Shown here: one piece after another, positions 47,269-57,380 of the stretch | Numbering within the stretch: the first letter of the stretch is position 1 | Layout of the letters: each line of letters opens with the position of its first letter | Assembly: GCA_900554565.1 (NCBI GenBank) | Contig: USHX01000001.1 | Span: forward strand, 1 to 64,000 | From: an uncultured Clostridium sp. | GTDB taxonomy: Bacteria; Bacillota; Clostridia; TANB77; CAG-508 | DNA: 64,000 bases | Reading direction: 5' to 3' | Program-made: the position numbers and the translations under genes | The notes under the pieces: model-generated | Told to the model about the DNA's origin: nothing | The model's database searches: none | What the model saw: only the letters and a program-made list of their open reading frames with translations

Positions 47269-47858
47269 TATTTACAATTTTTCATATAAAATTTTCTTTC
47301 TGCAAGTTTATCTTGAACTCCACGAAGTGCTTCTCCAAATCTTTGGAAGTGAACTACTTCTCTTTCTCTTAAATATCTTAATGGATCTAAAACATCTGGA
47401 TTATCACGACATAGGTCTATCAATTTTTCATAAGTTGCCCTCGCTTTTTGTTCAGCGGCCAAATTTTCCTGCAAGTTTGCAATTGGATCTCCTTTGCATG
47501 CTAAACATGTTGCATCAAATGGAACTCCTGCTGCAGATTGTGGATATACATCAACTCCATGGTCTGTATAATAAGGAGATAATCCTGCTTTTTCTATTTC
47601 TTCTATAGAAGCTCCTTCCGTTAATTGGTGGACAATTGTTCCTACCATTTCTAAATGGGCTAATTCTTCAGTTCCTATATCATTTAATATAGCTTTGGCT
47701 TTTTGATCAGGCATACCAAATCTTTGTGATAAATATCTAAGTGCCGCACTTAATTCTCCATCAGGTCCACCATATTGAGATATTATAACTTTAGCTAATC
47801 TTGGTTCTGGACATTTTATATTAATTGGATATTGAAGTGTTTTATTATAAGTCCACAT
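47268..47858 (-). CDS. cotJC: Spore coat protein CotJC, manganese-catalase-like
   Basis: A 196-residue di-manganese catalase-like protein of the spore coat. The metal-binding helices show QYGGPDGELSAALRYLSQRF, IGTEELAHLEMVGTIVHQL and LAAEQKARATYEKLID, then REREVVHFQRFGEAL, each with the Glu/His residues of the ferritin-like bundle. GGGGGAA lies eight bases before the ATG at 47858. Its ATG overlaps the stop of cotJB (TAATG), so translation is coupled. Together with CotJA and CotJB it forms a coat sub-complex made in the mother cell. Confidence 0.95.
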   Translation of the reverse strand: MWTYNKTLQYPINIKCPEPRLAKVIISQYGGPDGELSAALRYLSQRFGMPDQKAKAILNDIGTEELAHLEMVGTIVHQLTEGASIEEIEKAGLSPYYTDHGVDVYPQSAAGVPFDATCLACKGDPIANLQENLAAEQKARATYEKLIDLCRDNPDVLDPLRYLREREVVHFQRFGEALRGVQDKLAERKFYMKNCK

Positions 47859-48160
47859 TAGTAATTCCCCCTTTCCCATGGCCATGGTTCTTCTAACCAT
47901 CTCCACTTATTGCAAGGATAATTAATAGTAAGTGGGCCATAAACCTTTTGATATTTGTCTTTCAATTCTTTTGCTCTTTTGCAATATTTTTTGTGTAAAC
48001 AAAGTGCCTTTTCATCCTCTGGATGAGTATCTAAATATAGTGCAAGTTCAGTTATAGCAAAATCATAGCCTCTTATTTCTTGTATCATTTTTCTTCTTAA
48101 ATCACAATCTACTGTGTTTTCTTCTTCACAATTGCAATTTCTATTTTCTTCTACTGACAT
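47858..48160 (-). CDS. cotJB: Spore coat protein CotJB
   Basis: A 100-residue protein with the CotJB pattern: MIQEIRGYDFAITELALYLDTHPEDEKAL, then the NYPCNKWRWLEEPWPWERGNY ending. It partners CotJC in the coat. Its start overlaps the end of cotJA by ten bases and its stop overlaps the cotJC start. An acidic, cysteine-rich N-terminal extension (NRNCNCEEENTVDC) is longer than usual. Confidence 0.95.
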   Translation of the reverse strand: MSVEENRNCNCEEENTVDCDLRRKMIQEIRGYDFAITELALYLDTHPEDEKALCLHKKYCKRAKELKDKYQKVYGPLTINYPCNKWRWLEEPWPWERGNY

Positions 48161-48507
48161 TTGTTACACCCCTTTCCAATTTGGTTTGTTGTTCTGATAT
48201 ATTCAATTTCTTCCATTGATTGGCAAGGTACATATGGACTTACTAATTCTGGAAATATTGTTCCCATTTTTAATCCAACTGCTGGTTTAAAAGTTCTATC
48301 CATATATTGAATTGGTACATAGCTTTGTGCTAACATTGGATTTTCTGGAAAGATACTATCTTCTTCTTCAAATCCGCATTGACAGCTGTCATAAACGTCT
48401 TCATATGATACTACATTGTCACATTGATTTTCCATAATATCATTTTGCATTTCACATGAATCATCATTATAACTATTATTCATGCAATAACATTTTCTTC
48501 TAAACAT
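48151..48507 (-). CDS. cotJA: Spore coat-associated protein CotJA
   Basis: A 118-residue protein. The conserved part is the second half: MLAQSYVPIQYMDRTFKPAVGLKMGTIFPELVSPY. The first half is a Cys/Asn/Asp-rich extension. It is the first gene of the cotJABC operon and is expected to be transcribed in the mother cell during sporulation (sigma-E-type control in relatives; the promoter is not proven here). A ribosome site lies before the ATG at 48507. Confidence 0.93.
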   Translation of the reverse strand: MFRRKCYCMNNSYNDDSCEMQNDIMENQCDNVVSYEDVYDSCQCGFEEEDSIFPENPMLAQSYVPIQYMDRTFKPAVGLKMGTIFPELVSPYVPCQSMEEIEYIRTTNQIGKGCNKCQ

Positions 48508-48575
48508 TTCTTTTTTCCCCCTTTATCTACATTATATGATCTTATCATTTTTTTGCTATAATTTTTGGGTAGAAA

Positions 48576-48612
48576 AAAGGCTATAAATGTATTTCTACAC
48601 TTATAGCTTCTT
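48576..48612 (-). terminator. Terminator of the DUF308 gene
   Basis: Stem GGCTATAAATGTA / TACACTTATAGCT with one mismatch and a T-run on the minus strand. Confidence 0.7.
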
Positions 48613-48618
48613 TATATT

Positions 48619-49152
48619 TTATTCTAAATAATCATCAACTTTTTTTATAAAAATTGCATTTTCAATTATGTCTATAATTCCATATACTATAGTAACAATT
48701 CCTATTGTTTGAATAACTGAACCAGTATTAGCTAATATATATATTCCAGCAATTATTGTTACTATTGCTAAAATTAATGTTGTTAGCCATAATTTAGATT
48801 TGTAGTCTTTCCAAACTATTGTTGTTTGGAAATTCATTATACCACTATAGATAATCCATACTGCTATTATTGCTCTAAATGCTGACATTATAAATTCTGA
48901 GCAAAACATAACTATAATTCCTACAATTATTAATATTACTGATAATGCAAACATATAATTGTCTGTTCTGTCTCCTGAAAAATAATCAACAAGTTTTAGT
49001 ATTCCCATTGCAATAAATATTATCCCAAGTAATATTGAAATGGCTCCCATAACTTCATCTGGTCTTGCAAGCATCATTATTCCTAATAGTACAAATATAA
49101 GTGAGATTATGATATCTGTCCAACCTGATTTTTTCAAAAATTTCTTCCACAT
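48619..49152 (-). CDS. HdeD/DUF308 family membrane protein
   Basis: A 177-residue protein of six short hydrophobic segments, in the DUF308/HdeD pattern: GWTDIIISLIFVLLGIMMLARPDEVM, then ISILLGIIFIAMGILKLVDYF. In enteric bacteria HdeD is linked to acid resistance; in Clostridia the role is unknown. It lies beside a TetR regulator on the same strand, which is the likely controller of one or both. Confidence 0.8.
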   Translation of the reverse strand: MWKKFLKKSGWTDIIISLIFVLLGIMMLARPDEVMGAISILLGIIFIAMGILKLVDYFSGDRTDNYMFALSVILIIVGIIVMFCSEFIMSAFRAIIAVWIIYSGIMNFQTTIVWKDYKSKLWLTTLILAIVTIIAGIYILANTGSVIQTIGIVTIVYGIIDIIENAIFIKKVDDYLE

Positions 49153-49221
49153 ACCTTTTCCCTCTTTTCTTATTTTATTTTCTACAATATAACATAAAAA
49201 AATATAATTGTATATAATTTT

Positions 49222-49824
49222 TTACATTTTTTGCATTCCTTTTTTCAATATTTCTATTTCTCTTTTTAAGGAATATCTTCCTTCTTCTTTTGGCACTTTA
49301 CCTTTCATAGTTTCTATTGCTATGTTTCTTGTTATTGTTCCTAAGATTTTCATTATATATTCTAAATCATCTGGCTCTTCTATTTTTAAAAGTTCTTGAT
49401 TTATTTTTTTATTTATTATTTCTCTTTCTTTCTCATCTTCTTGCTTATCAAATATGTTTATATTGTTTTTTCTTAGTTCTTGCAAAATATTTGTTATCAA
49501 TTTTAATTTTTCATTATCTGTTGCTTTTTCTACCATGTAGTCATATATTTTTAATGATGCTTCAAAAATATCACCATTTGTTTCTTCTAAAAAGTCACTT
49601 AGTTTATTTTTTTCTATTTTGCTATATTTATGTACAACATATTTTACTGCATCTTCTTTGTTTTCAAAGTATTGATAAAAGCTTCCTCTTGGAATTTTTG
49701 CCTCTGCAACTATATTACTTATTGATGCTTTTTCAAATGAGCCTTTACTAAATTCGTTTATTAATGCTTTTTCTATCTTTTCTCTTTTTTCTTCTTTTAA
49801 ATGAAAAAATGTATCTTTTGGCAT
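49222..49824 (-). CDS. TetR-family transcriptional regulator
   Basis: A 200-residue repressor. The N-terminal DNA-binding part reads KREKIEKALINEFSKGSFEKASISNIVAEAKIPRGSFYQYFENKEDAV, the standard TetR helix-turn-helix. The C-terminal ligand domain is helical and of unknown specificity. The DUF308 membrane gene follows on the same strand, so it may be regulated by it. Confidence 0.88.
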   Translation of the reverse strand: MPKDTFFHLKEEKREKIEKALINEFSKGSFEKASISNIVAEAKIPRGSFYQYFENKEDAVKYVVHKYSKIEKNKLSDFLEETNGDIFEASLKIYDYMVEKATDNEKLKLITNILQELRKNNINIFDKQEDEKEREIINKKINQELLKIEEPDDLEYIMKILGTITRNIAIETMKGKVPKEEGRYSLKREIEILKKGMQKM

Positions 49825-49908
49825 ATTTTTTCTCCTTTTCTTTATGACATTTTGTCATTTTGAGATTTTACACCTTTTTCTCTTTTTTGTCAATTACTTT
49901 TATATAAC

Positions 49909-49962
49909 AAAAAGAGACATCTTATGAATTTTATTAATAACTCATATGATATCTCTTTTTAA
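49909..49962 (-). terminator. Terminator after rpmF
   Basis: Long stem AAAGAGACATCTTATGA / TCATATGATATCTCTTT with a T-rich tail just past rpmF. Confidence 0.75.
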
Positions 49963-49965
49963 TTC

Positions 49966-50157
49966 CTATGCATTTTCAGTTTCTTTTTTTGCAACTACTT
50001 CTTTTCCATCATAGTAACCACAGTTTTTGCAAACTCTGTGTGGTAATACTGGTTCATGGCAATGTGGGCATGTTGTATAAGTTGGATTTTCTTTTTTCCA
50101 TGTTGATCTTTTTGAGTGTGTTCTTGCTTTTGACCATCTTCTTTTTGGTTGTGCCAT
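49966..50157 (-). CDS. rpmF: 50S ribosomal protein L32
   Basis: A 63-residue ribosomal protein with the L32 start MAQPKRRWSKARTHSKRSTWK and the zinc ribbon CPHCHEPVLPHRVCKNCGYY (four cysteines intact). AAGGGGGGAA lies upstream. It has a strong terminator of its own. It is not followed by fabH/plsX or preceded by the DUF177 gene as in many Bacillota. Confidence 0.95.
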   Translation of the reverse strand: MAQPKRRWSKARTHSKRSTWKKENPTYTTCPHCHEPVLPHRVCKNCGYYDGKEVVAKKETENA

Positions 50158-50285
50158 TCTAATTCCCCCCTTGCTTAAAGATATATGTATATATCTGTTT
50201 CAATTTTATCTAATTTATTTGTGACATTTTTGTCACTATAAAATTATACAAGTATTTTCGTTTTTTGTCAATAGTTACTTTTAGG

Positions 50286-50825
50286 TTATTCACAATATTT
50301 TTTGTAAATTACTCTAACATTCTGTTTTGTTAGTGCTTTATCTATTCCATTTTCTGCAACTTGAGTTAATACTTCTGTTACATATTGTTTCATTTTTGGA
50401 TTCATTCTAATTTTTTCTTGTTCTTTTTTCCAATATTCTAATTCATATTCTTTAGTAAATTTATCTCCCATATATGTCATTCCAGCTGCTAATTTGTCAC
50501 AAATCATTTCAGCTGCATATTTGTATGGAATTATTGGTGTTTGGTCATCTGCGGCTTCATCTACCCAATATTCCGCATGATGTCTGTTTCTTCCTTTATG
50601 ATGTAACCAAGCCTTTGAATATCCATTTGCCTTTTTGGCTTCTGTTATTGGTGAATGTGTTCCATTATAATATTTTACACTTTCTATAAATTCTGTAGGT
50701 GAATATTTAGACCAGTCATGCATGAATCCTCTCCATGGCTCTCCTATTTTGCAACATAGTTTAAATACTACCCATTTGTGGTGTGTTATAAGTTTTGTAT
50801 GTTTTACTAAATTTCTTAAGTACAT
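50286..50825 (-). CDS. DUF5662 family protein
   Basis: A 179-residue cytoplasmic protein with a histidine/aspartate-rich pattern: KHTKLITHHKWVV, MHDWSKYSPTEF, AWLHHKGRNRHHAEYW and AAEMICDKLAAGM. The spaced H and D residues (HHK, HDWSK, HHKGRNRHH) look like an HD-type or metal-binding helical fold. The family is annotated DUF5662, common in Clostridia and phages. Role unknown. Confidence 0.75.
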   Translation of the reverse strand: MYLRNLVKHTKLITHHKWVVFKLCCKIGEPWRGFMHDWSKYSPTEFIESVKYYNGTHSPITEAKKANGYSKAWLHHKGRNRHHAEYWVDEAADDQTPIIPYKYAAEMICDKLAAGMTYMGDKFTKEYELEYWKKEQEKIRMNPKMKQYVTEVLTQVAENGIDKALTKQNVRVIYKKYCE

Positions 50826-50955
50826 TTAAATTCTTCCTTTCTTACATTTCTAGTTTACTATAACTTTTTTTCAAAATCAATAAATTTTATTTATTTTTTT
50901 GCATATATTATTTAATATAATTAAATTTAAATGACATTTTGTTAGGAGGTATTAT

Positions 50956-52804
50956 ATGTGTGGTTTTGTTGGTTTTGCCAACTTTGAAGAAGATATTTCT
51001 AAAAGAAAAAATATATTAGAAGATATGAATTCTAAGCTATCTAAACGTGGCCCAGATGAAGAAGGCTATTACATAGATAAAAATGTTGCACTTGCACACA
51101 AAAGACTTATAGTTATTGATAAAGAAGGCCGGAAAACAGCCTATGATTGAAAAGTTTTCTTTTGGTGCTTATATTATTGTTTATAATGGACAAATTTATA
51201 ATACAAAAGAATTAAAAGAAACTTTATTGCAAAATGATTTTACAATAAATACTCATTCTGATACAGAAATTTTATTAAAAAGCTATATTTATTACGGCCA
51301 TGATGTTGTTAGACATTTAAATGGTATTTTTGCTTTTGCAATTTTAGATACTAATAAAAATGAAATTTTTCTAGCTAGAGATCATTTTGGAATAAAGCCT
51401 TTATTTTATACTATAAAAGATGGAACTATTATTTTTGGTTCTGAATTAAAAGCCATTTTTGAATATCCAGGAATAGAAAAAATTTTAGATCAACAAGGTA
51501 TTTGTGAATTATTTGGAATTGGTCCTGCTCATACTCCTGGAACAACTATTTTTAAAGATATATATGAAATAAAGCCAGCTCATTTCGGCATTTTTAACAA
51601 CTCTGGACTTCACTTAAAACGATATTGGAAATTGGTATCTAAAGAACATACTGATAGCTTGGGGAAAACCTGTGAAAAGCTTAAATTTTATTTGAATGAT
51701 TCTATAACAAGACAACTTGTATCTGATGTTCCATTATGTACTTTTCTTTCTGGCGGATTAGATTCTAGCATAATTACTAAGTTTGCCTCTGATTATTGTA
51801 AAAAGCAAGGATTACCGCCTTTAGATACTTATTCTATTGATTATGTAGATAATGATAAAAATTTCGTTAAAAGCGATTTTCAGCCTAATTCAGATAATTT
51901 TTATATTGACCTTATGCAAAAAAGGTTGCACACAAATCATCATAAAATTGTAATTGATACACCTGAATTAGCTACAAGCTTAGAAAATGCAATGATTGCT
52001 AGAGATATGCCTGGCATGGCAGACATAGATTCTTCCCTATTGTTATTTTGCAAATATGTAAAAAAAGATATGACTGTTGCTCTTACTGGTGAGTGTGCTG
52101 ATGAAATTTTTGGTGGATATCCTTGGTTTTTCAGAGATGATGCACTGCAAAGTAATACATTTCCTTGGTCAATTTCTATAAAAGAACGTCAAGATTTATT
52201 AAATCCTTCTATTGGAAACAAAGTAAATTTGAAAGAATATATAGATTATAGATATAATGAAAGTCTTTCTGAAGTGGAAATTTTAAAAACTGATTCTATT
52301 GAAACTGCCGAAAAGAGAAAAATTTCACATCTTACTTTAAACTGGTTTATGCAAACACTTCTAGACCGTTCTGATAGAATGGCAATGTACAATGGCCTTG
52401 AGCTTCGTGTTCCATTCTGTGATTATAGATTAGCTCAATATGTTTGGAATATTCCTTGGGAGTGGAAAGCTTTAAAAGGTCGTGAAAAAGGTCTTTTAAG
52501 ATATGTATGTAAAGGCTTTTTACCTTCTGAAATTGTTGATAGAAAAAAGTCACCATATCCTAAAACTCATAATCCAACTTATCTTGCAAAAGTTAAAGGT
52601 ATGCTTTCAGATATTATGAAAGATGAATCTGCTCCTATTAATGATTTGCTAAATAGAAATTATATTCTAGATATTTTAAATACTGATGGTAAAAGTATAA
52701 CAAGACCATGGTTTGGCCAACTTATGCAAGGTCCACAATTAATGGCTTATCTTTGTCAAGTAAATATGTGGCTTGAAAAATATCAACCCAAAATAGAAAT
52801 TTAA
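50956..52804 (+). CDS. asnB: Glutamine-dependent asparagine synthase (CGG +1 shift)
   Basis: AsnB amidates aspartate using glutamine and ATP. The N-terminal glutaminase domain starts MCGFVGFANF with the catalytic cysteine 2. Frame 0 ends seven codons after an in-frame CGG at 51130. Skipping the C gives DKEG-GKQPMIEKF and joins VYNGQIYNTKEL, giving 615 residues, the usual length. The synthetase domain has VPLCTFLSGGLDSSIITKF (the SGGLDS ATP loop), GECADEIFGGYPWF and DRMAMYNGLELRVPF. GGAGG lies seven bases upstream. A strong terminator follows. The glutaminase would be cut off after about 60 residues without recoding. Confidence 0.95.
51130..51133 (+). other. CGG +1 recoding site in asnB
   Basis: GAA GGC CGG A after residue 58. 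Skipping C gives GGC GGA AAA CAG CCT ATG, the family block G-x-x-x-P-M. Confidence 0.9.
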
Positions 52805-52807
52805 GTT

Positions 52808-52854
52808 TAAAATAGAGGCTTACTTCACATAGCATAAGTAGCCTCTATTTTTAG
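52808..52854 (+). terminator. Terminator after asnB
   Basis: Stem AAATAGAGGCTTACT / AAGTAGCCTCTATTT with a loop of about 11 bases and a T-run. Confidence 0.8.
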
Positions 52855-52879
52855 CTTAAATTATATACTATACCATATC

Positions 52880-53023
52880 TTACAAAATCAATACTTCTTT
52901 GAATTTATTCTGAGCAAAATTTTCTTGACATTTAAAGTCTATTCCTATATCTATTATTTTTTTAAGTTTTTTCTTTGCTTCGTCTTTATTTTTATTATTT
53001 AGTATATTATTCACTCTAAACAT
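52880..53023 (-). CDS. Small hypothetical protein downstream of metG
   Basis: A 47-residue ORF: MFRVNNILNNKNKDEAKKKLKKI, ending IDFKCQENFAQNKFKEVLIL. AAGGAAGG lies about two to five bases before the ATG, and the gene starts 13 bases after the metG stop, so it is probably translated from the metG mRNA. No family is recognised. Confidence 0.5.
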   Translation of the reverse strand: MFRVNNILNNKNKDEAKKKLKKIIDIGIDFKCQENFAQNKFKEVLIL

Positions 53024-53036
53024 AACCTTCCTTTTA

Positions 53037-54665
53037 TCAGTTTTTATTAATTTCAACTCTCTCAAAAAGTATTTCTATATTATCAAGAGATATTTTTTCT
53101 TTTATTTGTATTGGCTCCCATAATGATTTTTCAATTTTCAAATATTCTCTTAGTTTATTAGACGTTTCAGGCATTATTGGTTCAATTAAATTAGATAAAT
53201 TAGCAATTACATTAGCACAAGTATAAATGGTATTATTAAATTCTTTTATATTTTCTCTTTTTTGTATCCATGGTTTTCTCTCATCATAATACTTATTCCC
53301 CATCTCAATTAGATCAATTATTTTACTACATGCTTTCTTAAATTCCAGATTTTCTATATGTTCAGAAACCGTTTTATAAGTTTCGTTAATCTTCTCTAGC
53401 ATATGTACGTCCATAACACCTAAAGGAATTTCATTTAAGCCCTTGAATTTTAAAGTTCTATTTACAAAATTTCCAAATTTGTTTACCATATCAGAATTAT
53501 GAACATTAATATAATTTTCTACCGTAAAGTCCACATCTTTATTTTCTGGTCCATAAGCTATCATATAATATCTTAAGGAATCAACATTATATTTTTCTAC
53601 CATCTGTTGTATTGTTATTCCATTGCCTTTACTTTTTGATATTTTTTCAGAATTTATATTTAAATATTGTGTTGCAACCATAACGTCTGGCAAATGATAA
53701 TTTTCTTCTATAGCCATTAATAAAGCTGGTAAAATTATAGTATGGAATGTTATATTATCTTTTCCATGGCACATGTATATTTTATTATTATTATCTTCTT
53801 TCCAAAAATTTTCCCAATCTATTCCCTTTTCTTCACAAACCTTTTGTGTTGCAGTAATATATCCTAGTACAGCATCAATCCATACATACATTTTTTTATC
53901 TCTAAAACCTTCAACTGGAATATCAACCCCCCAAGACAAATCTCTTGTTACTGCTCTATCTTTTAAGCCTTCTTTTAAATATTTTTCAGTTTCATTTATT
54001 GATGCTATTCTCCATTTTTTTTGTTTTTCTCTTGCATATTTTTCTATCTGTTTTTGAAATTTTGACAATGCTATATATAAATGTGTATTCTCTTTTTGTA
54101 TAGTTTTGTAGCCACATTCTCTACATGTTGCTCCTATCATATCCCCCTCATTTGGAACATAACCGCAATCACATTGATCCCCTTTTGTGACCAAACCACA
54201 ATTAGGGCAAATTAATTCTAATTCTCTATCAGCTTCAAATTTGCCACAATGTTTGCAATATGGTTGCAAATTTTTTTTAGGATAAATATATTTATTTTTG
54301 TACATTTTTAAAAACATTTCTTCTACATGTTTTTTATGATATATATCATAAGTTTTTGTATATAAGTCATAGGAAAAATTCATTTTATTAAAAATACTTC
54401 TAAATTCATTATGATACTTTTCTGCAATATCTTTTGGTTCTATTTTCTCACGTTTAGCTCTTTCTGTAATAGGCGTTCCATGGCAATCTGTTCCTGAAAC
54501 ATATAAAACATTATCCCCTAATAACTCATGATATCTTTTTAAAAAGTCCCCAGAAATTAATGCTGCCAAATGTCCTAAATGTAGCGAACTGTTTGCATAA
54601 GGCCAAGCTCCACCAATTAATACATTTCTTTTATTTTCCGTCAAGAGTTTAAACTTATTTTCCAA
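53037..54665 (-). CDS. metG: Methionyl-tRNA synthetase
   Basis: It charges tRNA-Met for initiation and elongation. It is 542 residues, without the C-terminal tRNA-binding extension present in longer bacterial forms. The HIGH motif is SLHLGHLAAL near residue 25, and the KMSKS loop reads KISKSKGNGI near 335. The zinc knuckles are CKHCGKFEAD, CPNCGLVTKGDQCDCG and CRECGY. The anticodon domain follows (DMVNKFGNFVNRTLKF). Its stop is TGA followed at once by TAA, the only TGA gene end in the window. No in-frame CGG in 542 codons. Position before mutS is probably by chance. Confidence 0.96.
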   Translation of the reverse strand: MENKFKLLTENKRNVLIGGAWPYANSSLHLGHLAALISGDFLKRYHELLGDNVLYVSGTDCHGTPITERAKREKIEPKDIAEKYHNEFRSIFNKMNFSYDLYTKTYDIYHKKHVEEMFLKMYKNKYIYPKKNLQPYCKHCGKFEADRELELICPNCGLVTKGDQCDCGYVPNEGDMIGATCRECGYKTIQKENTHLYIALSKFQKQIEKYAREKQKKWRIASINETEKYLKEGLKDRAVTRDLSWGVDIPVEGFRDKKMYVWIDAVLGYITATQKVCEEKGIDWENFWKEDNNNKIYMCHGKDNITFHTIILPALLMAIEENYHLPDVMVATQYLNINSEKISKSKGNGITIQQMVEKYNVDSLRYYMIAYGPENKDVDFTVENYINVHNSDMVNKFGNFVNRTLKFKGLNEIPLGVMDVHMLEKINETYKTVSEHIENLEFKKACSKIIDLIEMGNKYYDERKPWIQKRENIKEFNNTIYTCANVIANLSNLIEPIMPETSNKLREYLKIEKSLWEPIQIKEKISLDNIEILFERVEINKN

Positions 54666-54761
54666 TTAAAATCCCCCCTATTCAAGTACAATTATAATAT
54701 CATATTAGTAAAATTGTCGCCATTTTTTTGACAATTTTTCCCATGATTTATTAGTTATTTT

Positions 54762-57377
54762 TTATTGCATTTTTTCTTTTATTCTGACTAAAGTATTTAA
54801 AGCATCAATTGGAGTAAGTTCATTTAAGTTAATTTTATCTATTTCATGAGCAATTTCTGCTAATTTATAATTATACATATCAAATTGACCTTCAACTTGT
54901 TTTTTATCTTGTTTTTCTTCTTTCTTACCAGTTAAAATATTTTTTCTTTCCAATGAACGTAAAATTTCATTTGCTTTTTTAGTTACTATTTTAGGAACTC
55001 CTGCAAGTCTAGCTACATGGATACCATAGCTTTCATCAGTTCCACCTTCTACTATTTTTCTTAAAAAGATTATATCTTCGCCTTTTTCTTTTACAGCTAT
55101 TGAATAATTTTTTATTCCTTCAAGTTTGTTCTCTAATTCTGTTAATTCATGGTAATGTGTTGCAAATAGAGTTTTTGCTCCACATTTTTCTTTGTCTGCT
55201 ATATATTCTGCAACAGCCCATGCAATTGATAAACCATCATATGTTGATGTTCCTCTTCCTATTTCATCTAATATTACTAAACTGTTAGATGTTGCTTCAT
55301 TTAGTATGTTTGCCACTTCCATCATCTCTACCATAAATGTACTTTGTCCCATACTTAAATCATCAGATGCTCCAACTCTTGTAAAGATTTTATCAACTAC
55401 TCCTATTTTTGCACTTGTTGCTGGTACGAAACTTCCAACTTGTGCCATTAGAGTAATTAAAGCTACTTGTCTCATATATGTAGATTTACCTGCCATGTTT
55501 GGTCCTGTTATTATTGCTAGTCTGTTTTCTTCTTTATCTAAATATGTATCATTTTCTACAAAGCTTCCTGCTCCTTGAATTTTTTCTATTACCGGATGTC
55601 TTCCACCTTTTATATCTATTCGTCCTTCACTGTTTACTTCTGGCATGCAATAATTCATGTCTTCTGCAACTTGTGCAAATGAGCTTATTACATCTAAGCT
55701 TGAAACAACTTCGCTTGTTTTTTGTAAACGTACAACATTCTTGGCTATTAATTCTCTTATTTGAACAAATGCATCATATTCTAAGTTTACAACTTTTTCT
55801 TCTGCTCCTAAAATTTGATTTTCTAGATTTTTTAATTCTTCTGTTATATATCTTTCTGCATTTGTAAGTGTTTGTTTTCTAATATATCTTTCAGGTACTT
55901 GGTCCAAATTTGATTTTGTTACTTCAATAAAATATCCAAATACTTTGTTAAATCCAATTTTTAAGTTTTTTATACCTGTTTTTTCTTTTTCTTCCGCTTC
56001 TAAAGCTATAAGCCAATTTTTTCCTTCTGTTTGAGCTGTTTTTAATTTGTCTATTTCTTCATCATAACCTAATTTGATTATTCCACCATCTTTTATTGTC
56101 ATCGGTGGGTCATCTACAATTGATGTTTCTATTAATTGATAAATGTCTTGTAATTCATCTAAATTTTCATATAGTTCTCTTAATAATTCTGATTTACAAT
56201 TTGTTAAGATTTGTTTTACTTCTGGCAATTTCATTAATGAGTTTTTTAATGTTACCATATCTCTTGCATTTGCATTACCATATGCCATTTTTCCTGCTAA
56301 TCTTTCTATGTCATAAACTTTTTTTAAGTTTTCTATTATTTCTCCTCTTAACATTAAATCATCTTTTAATTCTTTTACAGCATTTAGTCTTTTATTTATT
56401 TCTTTTACATCTATTAGCGGATCATTTAGCCATCTTCTTAAAAGCCTTCCTCCCATTGATGTTGATGTTTTGTCAAGAACCCATAAAAGTGTTCCTTTTT
56501 TTGACTTATCTCTCATTTTTTCTGTCAACTCTAGGTTTCTTCTTGCATTAATATCTAAGGCCATATATTTAGATAAGTTGTAAATTGTTATTTTGTTTAT
56601 ATGGTCTAAGCTTGTTTTTTGAGTTTCTTCTATATATTCAACTAATGCATTTATAGATGCTACAATTAATGTTTTTTCTTTTATATTTTCTAGTTTTTTT
56701 CCTTCATTATCTACTATATTAAATCTTAAATCTATATTGTTTAATTCTGTTTTGAAAAATTTATCATTAAATTTTGTTACATATACATTTTCAAATCTTT
56801 CTTTTATTTTTGACATTTCTTCTTCGCAGTTTGCCATCATTGAATTTACAACTAATTCTGATGGTGTATATCTTGCTATTTCATCTAACAATGTTGGGAA
56901 ATTGTTTTGTTCTTTTATTTCTGCCGAATAAAATTCTCCTGTTGATATATCACATACACTTATTCCAAAATATATTCCTGTTTTGAATATTGACATTATA
57001 TAGTTGTTTTTTCTTTCTTCTAGCATATTACTATCTACTAGTGTTCCTGGTGTTACAACTCTTATTACTCCCCTTTTTACTATTCCTTTAGTTTTTTTAG
57101 GGTCTTCTAATTGTTCACATATAGCTACTTTATATCCTTTTGCAATTAATCTTGAAACATATATTTCTGCTGCATGATGTGGTATTCCACACATTGGTGC
57201 TCTTTCTTCTTGTCCACAGTCTTTTCCTGTTAATGTCAATTCTAGCTCTCTTGAAGCTGTTATGGCATCATCAAAAAACATTTCATAAAAGTCACCTAAT
57301 CTATAAAATAATATACAATCTTCATATTCTTTCTTTGTTTCTAAGTACCTTTGCATCATAGGTGAAAATTCTGCCAT
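54762..57377 (-). CDS. mutS: DNA mismatch repair protein MutS
   Basis: MutS recognises mismatches and recruits MutL. It is 871 residues, the full form. The mismatch-binding motif region is FYRLGDFYEMFFDDA near residues 24-38. Connector and lever domains follow. The ATPase has Walker A AIITGPNMAGKSTYMRQ, signature GRGTSTYDGLSIAWAV and ATHYHELTELE. The C-terminal clamp LAEIAHEIDKINLNELTPIDAL is present. No CGG codon is in frame. The HTH gene lies four bases upstream with miaB beyond it, so these three are one transcript; miaB-mutS is a common order. Confidence 0.97.
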   Translation of the reverse strand: MAEFSPMMQRYLETKKEYEDCILFYRLGDFYEMFFDDAITASRELELTLTGKDCGQEERAPMCGIPHHAAEIYVSRLIAKGYKVAICEQLEDPKKTKGIVKRGVIRVVTPGTLVDSNMLEERKNNYIMSIFKTGIYFGISVCDISTGEFYSAEIKEQNNFPTLLDEIARYTPSELVVNSMMANCEEEMSKIKERFENVYVTKFNDKFFKTELNNIDLRFNIVDNEGKKLENIKEKTLIVASINALVEYIEETQKTSLDHINKITIYNLSKYMALDINARRNLELTEKMRDKSKKGTLLWVLDKTSTSMGGRLLRRWLNDPLIDVKEINKRLNAVKELKDDLMLRGEIIENLKKVYDIERLAGKMAYGNANARDMVTLKNSLMKLPEVKQILTNCKSELLRELYENLDELQDIYQLIETSIVDDPPMTIKDGGIIKLGYDEEIDKLKTAQTEGKNWLIALEAEEKEKTGIKNLKIGFNKVFGYFIEVTKSNLDQVPERYIRKQTLTNAERYITEELKNLENQILGAEEKVVNLEYDAFVQIRELIAKNVVRLQKTSEVVSSLDVISSFAQVAEDMNYCMPEVNSEGRIDIKGGRHPVIEKIQGAGSFVENDTYLDKEENRLAIITGPNMAGKSTYMRQVALITLMAQVGSFVPATSAKIGVVDKIFTRVGASDDLSMGQSTFMVEMMEVANILNEATSNSLVILDEIGRGTSTYDGLSIAWAVAEYIADKEKCGAKTLFATHYHELTELENKLEGIKNYSIAVKEKGEDIIFLRKIVEGGTDESYGIHVARLAGVPKIVTKKANEILRSLERKNILTGKKEEKQDKKQVEGQFDMYNYKLAEIAHEIDKINLNELTPIDALNTLVRIKEKMQ

Positions 57378-57380
57378 TTT

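Noticed and set aside
54666..54761. T-box or SAM riboswitch before metG
   Set aside because: Only 95 bases to the next gene, and no specifier stem, T-box sequence or terminator/antiterminator pair.
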